64,000 nucleotides of DNA from REEB48 sp964355085 (GTDB lineage: Bacteria > Patescibacteriota > Minisyncoccia > UBA6257 > 02-FULL-45-10c), in assembly GCA_964355085.1 (NCBI GenBank), contig CAYHBW010000001.1, forward strand, positions 1 through 64,000, given 5' to 3'. The notes below the pieces were generated by a model, which was given only the letters and a program-made list of their open reading frames with translations, did no database searches and had not been told where the DNA came from. The translations under genes were made by a program, and so were the position numbers. Positions 1 to 8,200 of the stretch are shown here, piece by piece (positions within the stretch are counted from its first letter, which is position 1; every line of letters starts with the position of its first letter).

Positions 1-693
1 TTTTCCGGAAAGTTCCGGAATCGCCCGGACTACGGAAATCGCCGCACCGGTGGAGGACGGTGAAATATTCTGCGCAGCGGCTCGTCCTCTCCTGAAATCC
101 TTCCCTTTTGCCGGAGAATCGGTCAAGCTCTGGGTCGCGGTATAACCGTGGACAGTGCTCAAAAACGCTTTTTTAACCCCAATGGTTTCGGACATTATCG
201 CCGCAACCGGAGAAGTCGCATTGGTAGTGCAGGATCCATTGGATGTTATCCTGCACTTCTTGAATTCGGATTCATTGACTCCAAGCAGAACGGTCTTCGC
301 ATCCGCGCGCTCTTCATCCTTCGCCGGAGCGGTGATTACGGCGCGCTTAGCGCCCGCAGTCAGATGCATGGATGCTTTTTCAAAAGATTCGAAAGCTCCG
401 GTCGATTCGACGGCTATGTCTATTTTCAATTCTTTCCACGGAAGCTTGGCCGGATCTTTTTCCTGCAGAACCTTGACCCGCTTCCCGTCGATTACGATTT
501 CATTGCCGTCGGCGCGGACTTCATTTTTGAATTTCCTGTAGACAGTGTCGTACTTGAGAAGATAGGCGAGATTTTCCACGTCACCGAGATCGTTAATCGC
601 GACGATTTCAAAATTTTTGTCATCCCAGGCCTGGCGGAAAAACAATCTGCCGATCCGGCCGAAGCCATTGATGGCTATGCGTGTTTTTTTCAT
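1..693 (-). CDS. gap: Glyceraldehyde-3-phosphate dehydrogenase, N-terminal part (runs off window)
   Basis: Glycolytic enzyme that oxidises and phosphorylates glyceraldehyde-3-phosphate to 1,3-bisphosphoglycerate with NAD(P)+ in the cytoplasm. I translated the minus strand from ATG at 693: it opens MKKTRIAINGFGRIGR (Rossmann motif), then AINDLGD, whose Asp suits NAD. The catalytic Cys lies in SNGSCTTN and the catalytic His in STVHGYTATQ, followed by RRGRAAAQNISPSSTGAA, a family hallmark. The frame is open for 231 codons to base 1, so the C-terminal third is outside. It follows the MFS gene on the same strand, with an extended -10 promoter between them. The residue after the Cys motif is Ala (TTNAT) rather than the usual Cys, a common variation. 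Confidence 0.96.
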   Translation of the reverse strand, partial: MKKTRIAINGFGRIGRLFFRQAWDDKNFEIVAINDLGDVENLAYLLKYDTVYRKFKNEVRADGNEIVIDGKRVKVLQEKDPAKLPWKELKIDIAVESTGAFESFEKASMHLTAGAKRAVITAPAKDEERADAKTVLLGVNESEFKKCRITSNGSCTTNATSPVAAIMSETIGVKKAFLSTVHGYTATQSLTDSPAKGKDFRRGRAAAQNISPSSTGAAISVVRAIPELSGK

Positions 694-724
694 CCGAAAA
701 TATTTATTAATTATCGTTAATATC

Positions 725-733
725 ATTATATCA
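725..733 (-). promoter_or_regulatory. Extended -10 promoter for gap
   Basis: On the minus strand the sequence TGATATAAT (TGn plus TATAAT) lies 32 nt upstream of the gap ATG. No good -35 hexamer is found at 16-18 nt, which suits an extended -10 promoter. Transcription would start near 718. Confidence 0.5.
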
Positions 734-737
734 GAAA

Positions 738-1991
738 TCAGGGTTCCCGCTTTTCAAAAAACAGCCGGTACCAGAAAGACTTCCTAGATATTCCGCCGTC
801 GGAGATTCTTCTGGTGTTAAGATGTACGAATATAGCCAGCCCGGCGGACATCATCGCCGCGCCGTATAAAAGAGCCGACGAAGATCCCATCACGGTCCAG
901 ATCGTTCCGCCGATTATTCCGGCCATCAGAGAAGACAATCCTACCGCCGCGTTCAGATATCCCTGCCCGGAAGCCAACCTGTCGTCAGGAACCAGCTTGG
1001 CGGCGAGCGCCCTCTGCACGCCGTCAGTCATCGCCGAATAAACTCCGAAGGTTGCGAACCCGAGGACCACGCTCCAAGCGGTGGAAAACAAAGCGAGATT
1101 GAGATAGGAAAAGATCGCAGCCAGAAAACCGATGGCTATGACTTTCTTATCGCCTATCCGATCGGCCAGCTTTCCGGCGGGAATCGCAAACAGGACGAAA
1201 GCGAAATTACTCACAAAATACATCAGCGGAATTGAAAATCCGTCCAGCCCGATTTCCTGGGATTTCAGCAGCATGAGCGGCAAAGGCATGAGGCCAAGAC
1301 CGAATATGAAAACCGCGGCGATGTATTCCTTGAATAATCCGCTGTAACCCTTAAGCGAAAAAGAAAACGGCTTCGGCGGCGGCCGGACCGCTTCCGGAAC
1401 TGGCTTATTCACATCGCGGACAAAAACAAAAGTGAGGACCGCAAGGATTCCGAAAACGAATGAAATCCTGAAAAGAAGCCGGTAGTCGTTCATTATGTAC
1501 GGCATCAGAAAAACCGCGGTCAAAGGACCGAGCGCTCCTCCGATTGTATCCATGGCGCGGTGATAACCGAAAGATTTTCCCGCTTCGCTGCGTCCGACTG
1601 ATTCGAAAATAAGCGCATCTCTCGGCGAATCCCGCAGTCCTTTGCCTACGCGGTCGATAGCCCTTAATATGAAAACCTGCCAGAAATTCCCGACTAAAGC
1701 CAAAAACCAGCGCGTTGAAACCGAAATCGAATATCCGGCAACGGCAAGGATTTTACGCTTACCTATCTTATCTGAAAACCAGCCGAAATAAATCTTGAAA
1801 ACGCTTGCCAGAGCATCCGCGAATCCCTCGATAAAACCGACGAAAACCGGCGGAGCTCCCAGCACGGCAGTCAAAAAACCAGGCATGACCGAGTACATCA
1901 TTTCCGATGAAAAATCATTGAACAAGCTCACAAGTCCGAGCCAGAAAACATTTGATTTGAGTCCGAAAATCCTTTTGTCGGTCTTTTCCAT
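738..1991 (-). CDS. Major facilitator superfamily transporter
   Basis: A 417-residue polytopic membrane protein of the usual MFS length, expected to have 12 helices. The loop between helices 2 and 3 carries the MFS motif A (GWFSDKIGKRK, residues about 69-79), and a related GKLADRIGDKK follows in the second half, as expected for a duplicated six-helix bundle. RVGKGLRDSPRDALI after helix 4 resembles the group of MFS proteins that combine an RxxxGxxRxPRxA motif with drug or metabolite export. The substrate cannot be told from sequence. It is followed 44 bp downstream by gap, and the DUF192 gene lies 60 bp upstream on the same strand. Confidence 0.9.
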   Translation of the reverse strand: MEKTDKRIFGLKSNVFWLGLVSLFNDFSSEMMYSVMPGFLTAVLGAPPVFVGFIEGFADALASVFKIYFGWFSDKIGKRKILAVAGYSISVSTRWFLALVGNFWQVFILRAIDRVGKGLRDSPRDALIFESVGRSEAGKSFGYHRAMDTIGGALGPLTAVFLMPYIMNDYRLLFRISFVFGILAVLTFVFVRDVNKPVPEAVRPPPKPFSFSLKGYSGLFKEYIAAVFIFGLGLMPLPLMLLKSQEIGLDGFSIPLMYFVSNFAFVLFAIPAGKLADRIGDKKVIAIGFLAAIFSYLNLALFSTAWSVVLGFATFGVYSAMTDGVQRALAAKLVPDDRLASGQGYLNAAVGLSSLMAGIIGGTIWTVMGSSSALLYGAAMMSAGLAIFVHLNTRRISDGGISRKSFWYRLFFEKREP

Positions 1992-2051
1992 ATTTTGAAC
2001 CCGGAGAATGGCAGAATGCGCTGGTCAGAATCGCCATACGAACGGATTCCC

Positions 2052-2504
2052 TTATTCTAACACGATTTTATCGCCTATCTTAAAACCGAATTTTTTAAAC
2101 AGCCCGGCGTTTATTTCCAGGACTTTATCCACGCCTTCAGGAGAATCATATGTCTCAATCTCTCCGAATCCGGCCGGTGGAAGATTTTCCGAAACTCCTG
2201 CCACTTCATCCCCGCTTATCCATACGATATCCAACGGAAATTTCATCCCCTGCATCCAAAAACTGCGCTTCCCCTGATTTCCAAACAGAAAAAGCATGCC
2301 CCTGTTTTCTTCCATGAATTCCCTGCCGGAAAGTCCTTTTGCCTGCGAAATTGGATTATCCGAAACATCGACTTCGAAGCTGACGTCGCCGATACGGACA
2401 ATCTGGATTTTCCCGCGGGTCCGATCCAAAAGAAGGACTTTATACAGACCGGTCACGGCCAACATGACAATGAAAATTCCTATACCAAGGATTATTTTTT
2501 TCAT
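2052..2504 (-). CDS. DUF192 family membrane-anchored/secreted protein
   Basis: About 150 residues. An N-terminal hydrophobic segment (KKIILGIGIFIVMLAVTGLY) acts as signal anchor. The rest matches DUF192 (COG1430): SFEVDVSDNPISQAKGLSGRE, GMLFLF, then SFWMQGMKFPLDIVWI and a C-terminal VLEINAGLFKKFGFKIGDKI. The family's biochemical role is unknown. Start choice: ATG at 2504 (MKKII) or ATG at 2513 (MCGMKK); both lie inside one arm of a 17-bp inverted repeat whose partner is just after the trmH stop codon, and neither has a clear Shine-Dalgarno. I prefer 2504 because the hydrophobic run begins directly there. Confidence 0.87.
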   Translation of the reverse strand: MKKIILGIGIFIVMLAVTGLYKVLLLDRTRGKIQIVRIGDVSFEVDVSDNPISQAKGLSGREFMEENRGMLFLFGNQGKRSFWMQGMKFPLDIVWISGDEVAGVSENLPPAGFGEIETYDSPEGVDKVLEINAGLFKKFGFKIGDKIVLE

Positions 2505-2627
2505 CCCACACATAACAAGGACTGCGCGTCGCGCAACCTTGCGATATTAATTGACAACCTTTTATTGATTAAACTGACGGATATTTTCATATTTAGTAAG
2601 TTATTCTGTGCTTGTTATGTGTGGGAT
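2503..2627. repeat. 17-bp perfect inverted repeat around the trmH/DUF192 junction
   Basis: ATCCCACACATAACAAG at 2503-2519 is exactly inverted at 2611-2627, 91 bp apart. One arm covers the DUF192 start codons; the other begins 10 nt past the trmH stop. Between them is a small second palindrome, TGCGCG-T-CGCGCA (2523-2535). In a trmH-DUF192 transcript the arms would pair and bury the DUF192 start. It could equally be the ends of a miniature element. Confidence 0.85.
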
Positions 2628-2636
2628 TCATGTAAT

Positions 2637-3149
2637 TCAATTATACATCACGCGGAACATGACTATCCCGAATGAAACCGCCACATTCAGGGATTCTTTC
2701 CCGTGACGCGAACGTCGCGGATGGTGAGCTTGCCGAACCATTGCCCCGCGCATGGGAATTTCCGCGACCTGATCGCATTTCATCAATACGGATTTTGAAA
2801 TTCCGTCCACCTCATTTCCGAATACGAAGGCGACCTTCTCCGCCGGATCGGAAAATTTTAATCCATGGTATGGAACGGAATTCTCCGCCTGTTCGACGGC
2901 GATTATCCGGAAACCGTCCTTCTTCAGGCGGCCGATAAGGCGGCTGACGCTCTTCGCCTTTTCCCAGGGGATATTTTTCTCCGCGCCGAGCGAGACCTTG
3001 ACGAACTGCTGCCGCGGCCGGCCAAAAGCATCCAATGGTTCCGGAGTTATCCCGCCGAGATGGATTTTCTCTATGCCAAGCGCATCCGCTGTCCGGAAAA
3101 TCGAACCGACATTATTCACGCTTCTTATATTATCCAATATCACGATCAT
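2637..3149 (-). CDS. TrmH/SpoU family RNA 2'-O-methyltransferase with an in-frame insertion
   Basis: SAM-dependent methyltransferase of the knotted SPOUT class, acting on tRNA or rRNA ribose 2'-OH. Motif 1 is intact (LDNIRSVNNVGSIFRTADALG, residues about 5-25), motif 2 is VAFVFGNEVDGIS followed by EIPMRG, and motif 3 is KESLNVAVSFGIVMFR. In the family IPMRG runs straight into KESLNV; here about 14 residues (AMVRQAHHPRRSRHG) sit between them, inside the segment that forms the knot and SAM pocket. The frame stays open, so the protein (170 aa) is made; whether it is active is uncertain. Start ATG at 3149 gives MIVILDNIRS, normal for short family members. Confidence 0.9.
   Translation of the reverse strand: MIVILDNIRSVNNVGSIFRTADALGIEKIHLGGITPEPLDAFGRPRQQFVKVSLGAEKNIPWEKAKSVSRLIGRLKKDGFRIIAVEQAENSVPYHGLKFSDPAEKVAFVFGNEVDGISKSVLMKCDQVAEIPMRGAMVRQAHHPRRSRHGKESLNVAVSFGIVMFRVMYN
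2703..2744 (-). repeat. Palindromic REP-like element inserted inside trmH
   Basis: About 42-45 bp of extra DNA that interrupts the conserved IPMRG/KESLNV junction in frame. It consists of two small hairpin-like units: TGGTTCGGCAAGCTCACCA and a perfect CGCGA-CGT-TCGCG stem (2707-2719). Its translation MVRQAHHP is, from memory, a signature that recurs in unrelated bacterial ORFs because a dispersed palindromic repeat carries it. No second copy was seen in this window. Confidence 0.75.
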
Positions 3150-3226
3150 CTTTATACCCTAGCAAAACTCCGGAATGAATGAAATGAAGCGGGTATTTCC
3201 ATAGAAAAGCGCGCTTAACATACTCC

Positions 3227-3255
3227 TTTACAAAAGGTTATTTACATGGTATAAT
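3227..3255 (+). promoter_or_regulatory. Consensus sigma-70 promoter for the lipoprotein gene
   Basis: TTTACA at 3227-3232, a 17-nt spacer, then TATAAT at 3250-3255. A strong Shine-Dalgarno (GGAGG, 3285-3289) precedes the ATG at 3294. It is one of the clearest promoter-plus-SD combinations in the window. Confidence 0.85.
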
Positions 3256-3293
3256 TACTATAAGCTGTAAATCCGGAAACTGATGGAGGGGCG

Positions 3294-4169
3294 ATGAACC
3301 TTAAAAAACTGGCGCTTGCCTCCGTCTTGATTTTGACGGGGGGCTGTAACGAAAGAGAACTGGACCAGGATCTCGTGAACAAGATCTGGGCCAAGACGAT
3401 CGAGGTCACCGAGATCTCGGATAAGGGCTTGATCATGCCGGAAATGAAGTTGATGAGCGTGGACCTTTATCAGAAAATCCTCAAGATGGACTGCGAGTCC
3501 GAATCCGGCGATTCGAAAACGGATTGCCTCGCTGGCCGGAAAGAACTTGAGGATTCGGTTCTCCAGAAAACCGGGAAAGATTACAAGGCCCGGTATAGCG
3601 GCTACGTGCGGTCGGAAAGGAACGTGCTGGCCGAAAACTGCGAAAGCTACTCCGATAAGGAAAAAAAGAAGCAATGCGAATCGGATAAGCTCTCAAAGAA
3701 GAACCTGATCAAGATCCTCGGCCGGGCGTTTCTGGCGCATCACTACGTGGAGATCTATTACGAAAATATAAGGGGCTATCTGGATAGGCGCGAAAAGTAT
3801 TACGCGTACTACCATATACCGTTCACCTACGGTGAAAGGGAGAGCTTCTTCTATAGCGTGATTGCTCATGAGTTTCTCCACGTGGCGCTCTACTGGAAAA
3901 AAAATCCTGACGGCTCTTCGATCGACATCGACGACCATCATAAGCTGATGAAAGAAAAGTATATGGATCCGTTGCTTAACTTCATCAGTGATCACCAGAA
4001 AACCGACCGGAAGGGTCTCCATCGGGAATTCGCCTTCGGAAGCCTGGAGGTCGGGATTGAGTCGGATGAAGCGTCGAAGCGGGTCAGAAGCCGCCAAGAG
4101 GAAGAAACCGGCGAGTCGAAGTCGAAAGACGAAATCCTCGTCCTTCCGTGCGGATTACGTCTGCCTTAA
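3294..4169 (+). CDS. Putative lipoprotein with HExxH metallopeptidase-like motif
   Basis: 291 residues. A short signal sequence ends in LILTGGC, a lipobox-like site, so lipid anchoring at Cys18 is likely. Around residue 190, VIAHEFLHVALYW contains HEFLH, the zinc HExxH motif; the downstream third ligand is not obvious (candidates DDHHK or HREF). The middle is charged and Cys-containing (ESESGDSKTDC, AENCESYSDKEKKKQCES). The family is not recognised. It is the only plus-strand gene in this part, has its own promoter, SD and terminator, and uses AAG, ATC, GAG and GTC far more than its neighbours, which suggests recent transfer. Metallopeptidase activity is an inference from one motif. Confidence 0.8.
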   Translation: MNLKKLALASVLILTGGCNERELDQDLVNKIWAKTIEVTEISDKGLIMPEMKLMSVDLYQKILKMDCESESGDSKTDCLAGRKELEDSVLQKTGKDYKARYSGYVRSERNVLAENCESYSDKEKKKQCESDKLSKKNLIKILGRAFLAHHYVEIYYENIRGYLDRREKYYAYYHIPFTYGERESFFYSVIAHEFLHVALYWKKNPDGSSIDIDDHHKLMKEKYMDPLLNFISDHQKTDRKGLHREFAFGSLEVGIESDEASKRVRSRQEEETGESKSKDEILVLPCGLRLP

Positions 4170-4203
4170 TGCCCTCTCCCTAACAGGAGAGGGCATCTTT
4201 TTT
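4169..4203 (+). terminator. Rho-independent terminator of the lipoprotein gene
   Basis: ATGCCCTCTCC, loop CTAACA, then GGAGAGGGCAT and a T-rich tail TCTTTTTT. The perfect 11-bp stem starts at the stop codon. Confidence 0.93.
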
Positions 4204-4209
4204 CAATTT

Positions 4210-4232
4210 AAAAACCCCGCGCGAGCGGGGTT
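4210..4232 (-). terminator. Rho-independent terminator of the 4241-4765 gene
   Basis: AACCCCGC, loop, GCGGGGTT with the minus-strand T-run formed by the A-run at 4210-4214. It starts 9 nt beyond the stop codon of the convergent membrane protein gene. Confidence 0.88.
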
Positions 4233-4240
4233 ATGAATTT

Positions 4241-4765
4241 TTATTGAACTTTTCCGGCAGACATCCGGATTCTGAATTCCTGCATGAAAAAAATCACCGA
4301 TCCGACAATAAGAAGGAAATCTCCCGGACTCATCATATAAAGATTATGAGGAGTTGCGATCCAGTCGCATAACCAGCCGAATCTGACTCCTTGACCCATC
4401 GGCTGATGGAAAAATGAGGTGGAATTCTCTCCGAATACCGGCATCTTGCCTCCATTAACCAAGGCGGCGGTCGCGTTCATTATCCCTCCGAAGGAAAAAG
4501 CCGATATCCCGGGACTTTCCAGATTTGCGATCAAAATCCAAAAACAGCTGAAATACAATACGGAGAAATAGAAAAAAGATTCATCGAGAAAAATATCCGA
4601 CCAGGATATCAGCACCCTGACCGCCAGCAATGCGAACATCGGAACGATATTAGCCGCGCGGCCGACCCGTGTCCATCTCCTGAAACCGAAAATCAGTCCT
4701 GCGGACAGGAAAACACAGGGGCTATATATGAACAGCCACCAATCCAAATTCCTGAAATCAAACAT
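4241..4765 (-). CDS. Small polytopic membrane protein, DUF5317-like
   Basis: 174 residues with about four to five hydrophobic helices. The segment MNATAALVNGGKMPVFG followed by SPGDFLLIVGSVIFF near the C-terminus resembles DUF5317 membrane proteins, a family of unknown function; this assignment is from memory. It lies 77 bp downstream of another small membrane protein on the same strand and ends at its own terminator. No catalytic motif is visible. Confidence 0.75.
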   Translation of the reverse strand: MFDFRNLDWWLFIYSPCVFLSAGLIFGFRRWTRVGRAANIVPMFALLAVRVLISWSDIFLDESFFYFSVLYFSCFWILIANLESPGISAFSFGGIMNATAALVNGGKMPVFGENSTSFFHQPMGQGVRFGWLCDWIATPHNLYMMSPGDFLLIVGSVIFFMQEFRIRMSAGKVQ

Positions 4766-4826
4766 CCGACCCGCCTGATTTCAACGGACTGTTTTCAGCT
4801 TAACGGCAATGGACATATTTGTAAAT

Positions 4827-4876
4827 AAAAAATCGCCCGGTCTCACTCCTTGTCAGGATGCGGGCCCGGCGATTTT
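4827..4876 (-). terminator. Terminator overlapping the 3' end of the 4843-5169 gene
   Basis: On the minus strand AAAATCGCC pairs with GGCGATTTT, followed by a T-rich run; the GC-rich centre (GGGCCC..ACCGGG) can extend the stem with one mismatch. The left arm lies inside the last codons of the gene. Confidence 0.75.
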
Positions 4877-5169
4877 GCTTTTCTTGTGACGCTCCAGATT
4901 ACTGCTGTCAGGATTAACGTCAGGATCAATCCGAGAAACGAAGAAGAGAGCATCCAGTAATTATGAAGCTCGAACCCGTAAAGCATGTTGACCGCGCAGA
5001 GATATATGGAGAAAAGCACCCGCGGCATGCTTAAAATTTCCAGCTTTTCTTCTATTTCCTTAGGAGTAAGATTCCGCTCGTGGATGGAATAGACGATTTT
5101 GATCTGATGAGTCATGTTCCAGATCATACCGAAAAAATTGCTTATCGGCGCGAGAAGCGCGAATGTCAT
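4843..5169 (-). CDS. Hypothetical two-helix membrane protein
   Basis: 108 residues, not recognised. Hydrophobic segments are MTFALLAPISNFFGMIW at the start, then MPRVLFSIYLCAVNMLYGFEL and SFLGLILTLILTAVIWSV. Between them is a charged stretch (HERNLTPKEIEEKLEIL) that may be a cytoplasmic loop. The tail ends in basic and acidic residues and its codons form one arm of the terminator hairpin. It sits 53 bp downstream of the large lamin-tail protein on the same strand and could be its last co-transcribed gene. Confidence 0.7.
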   Translation of the reverse strand: MTFALLAPISNFFGMIWNMTHQIKIVYSIHERNLTPKEIEEKLEILSMPRVLFSIYLCAVNMLYGFELHNYWMLSSSFLGLILTLILTAVIWSVTRKAKSPGPHPDKE

Positions 5170-5222
5170 CTGAACCTCGCTTTAAGCAGCTGGGAATATC
5201 ATATCACGGATTTTCCGGAAAT

Positions 5223-8200
5223 CTACTCCGAAAAATATGTCTTTTTATTGTAAGAATCGGTCAGGATAAACACGCCGTCAGCATATCCATAGAATCCGAC
5301 TGTCACATAATCATCCGATATAAACTCTCTTCCTGCCGATGTTCCCCCGCTGATGACTCCGCTTATATCAGTCGTGAAACTGGTCTGTCCATGGCTGAAA
5401 TCGCTTCTCGTATAATATTTTTTCAGACCGCTGCCGTCCGGACAACCGGATTGATTATTCATGATCAATCCCCCTATAAGAGAATCGAATTGTCCATCGC
5501 AAACGGCATATCCAAGCTTAAGGACTTGATTAGCGCCCCCTATAGTCCAACGTTCATCCCAATTTTTAAAAGTATGGTTTCCGGGAACATCCTGATTGAG
5601 AAAAAACAGCATAGCTGAAGAATTGTCGGTATCCATGAACGGATAAGCTGTAGCATCAAATGATATTTTCAGATTTCCGGAACCGTCGATATTACCCCAC
5701 TTCAAATCCGTAATTCCATAAGGCGGAACGGATTCCGGGACCGCAAAAGACGAACTGGTCGCGGCGGAAATATTTCCGAAATCATCTTTTGCCCTGATGG
5801 CGATGCTGTAAACCGAGTCCGGCTCGACGGAAATTTTCGTAAACGGCCGGTTGCGTATTTCAACGGCCTCCTCCGGACCAGAAGATGCCGATGGAACAGC
5901 CGCCCAGCCGTCGCCGGGAAGATCGCCTATCCCGTAATTCAGCTCATAAACAAGCGAACTATCTAAAGTATCGCTGTCCGACGATCTGTCCCAGATCATG
6001 CGCAAAACTGATTTCCTCGAATCATAGGAAAATTCTATATTGTCCGGCGCGGAAGGCGCGGAATGCGGCGGAACCTCGTCAAGAAAATAATATCTGCGCC
6101 TGTCGACCGCAGCCAAAGTCTGCGTATTATATCCGGTATTCACATAAAAAGCCGGGGTGAAATAATCTCCCGGAACAGGCGGCTCCTGAAATCCGGAAAG
6201 GTCGACTCTGATGTTCCAATCCTCCAGCTTATTCCAGCTTATGGATCCGTTCCGGATGCCACCGTAATTCGGAGAACAATATTCTTCCTTATCCGGTAAA
6301 ATCAGGGAAGTATATTCCGAATAAGCGCCGGCGCAATTTTCATACTTCAATTTCCAAGCTCCTAAAACCGCAGATCCCCACTCCCCGTATTCTTTCGGCG
6401 TGACACCGTCAGGGGTCGTTGAGAATTGGATGTCGCTGTAAAAAAACGGGATTTCCGGCGCTTCCTGATTTTTATAAAACACTGCAGACCTGAATCCTCC
6501 GTCGGCCAGTTCCGGATAGATGAACGGGTAAGAGTCGTACCGGAATTCCATTTTATAATTTCCCGGAACAAGCGGATCTGGATAAAAATATGCGCTGTCA
6601 AAAATACTTGGGATCGTCAATGAAACCAAAGATGACGCAGACTCCAGGCCGTCCGCATCCTTGGATATTATGGAGAAATTATAATCTATTCCGACTTCTG
6701 AAATTTTATAAGAATACGTCGAAGTCCCCGACAGATCCGACAAATGCTTCAACGGGTTCGTGGATGTGGAAGACTGCAAAGAATAATTCAAAGCCGAAAC
6801 TTCTCCGGACGAATCCGCGGGCAGCCCCCAGCTTAAACTTACCGTCAGATCTGAAGAGTCATAGACCGCAGAAATATTTCCCGGAGCCGCCGGAGAATTC
6901 CTCGGCTCATTAAGATTGGAAAATTTCTGGGGTCTGAAAATAGTGCGGGTTTCAAAATCTGCCGAATTATCATCAGTATCGCATCCGTTGCCGGAATATT
7001 CTCCGATACCAGAAGATGATGAGCAGATGCCGCCTGCAAATGACTTCCTCTCAAGACTTCCGCCGATGTCCGGAAGCGGCAAGGCGATATTTTCAGGCGA
7101 CATCAGGCCTGAACCGCTCCCATAAGAGATTTTGTCGATTATTTCGGAATCTTCGAAATCGGAGATCGTAGTCGTGCCGCTGACCAGGAAAACAGTGGCG
7201 CCGTCGACGCTGTTCAAGGAGCCGCCTGCCCAACTCATGTCCCCGCCGTTGAAGTCATCGATTCCGACGAGAAAAAATCCGGAAGCATGGATTTCATTCC
7301 CGCTTTCGAAATTTTTCTTCGCCATCTTATCAGTCGTGGTGGCATTGGCGCTCAAAATCTGCAAAGACCATCCTTCAAGGCCGGTCGCCGGAGTCCCGCT
7401 GGCATTGGGATTGTAAAGTTCCACGAAGTCCAGATTCGCCCCTGTTCTGTCCGGATAGACCTCGCTAATCAGGATATGGCGGGCGGAGGAATCACCCAAT
7501 CCGCTAAAAACTGCCGGCGGGATGAATCCGCCGGCATCACTGGAATTCTTCGGAGACGGGGAGGTTTTTATGTAATCAACCGAATTATCATCCGTATCAT
7601 ATTCGTATTGCCTGGATATGCTTTGCTTCGCGGCCGGATTTTCCCGGAATGCCGAGCGCTCCACGAAAATATTATCCGCCGCTCCCCAACCGACGCTGTC
7701 GATTATGTCTCCAGTATCTGACGGACCGTAACGGACGGCAATCCCATTATCATTCGATAAAGTCGAACTAGTAATTACATCCGGAACCGCTGGGATACCC
7801 GCATAACCACTGTTCGCCCAAAGATAATATCCTTTCGCCGGAATATAAGCGTCCATTGTCCAGGATTTAATCGAAATATCCGCGGTCCCGGTCTTTGTGC
7901 GCTTCACCAACCTATATCCGTTAAGATTCACCTTCGTATTGTTTGGATTATAAAGTTCCACGAAATCATTGTCCGACTTCCCCGTACCTCCGGTAATCTG
8001 AACTTCGGAAATAAGTATCTTCAACGGACCGGATGACGAAACAAGATCAACAACAGCTATGGAATTATTCGAAATTGCAACCGGCGTCGTATTGGCGATC
8101 CCCGGCTGACTGTTATCGCTTTTCGGAGTTCCGAAAAGAGAAATCCCTCCGCGCGCGGATCCGCTCCCTTGATAAGAATGCCAGGAAAAATCACCGGATC

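Noticed and set aside
148..720. Plus-strand ORFs over the gap gene
   Set aside because: They are antisense shadows of a well conserved GAPDH reading frame.
3258..4097. Minus-strand ORFs opposite the lipoprotein gene
   Set aside because: They lie opposite a gene with clear promoter, SD, lipobox and terminator; they have no recognisable domains.
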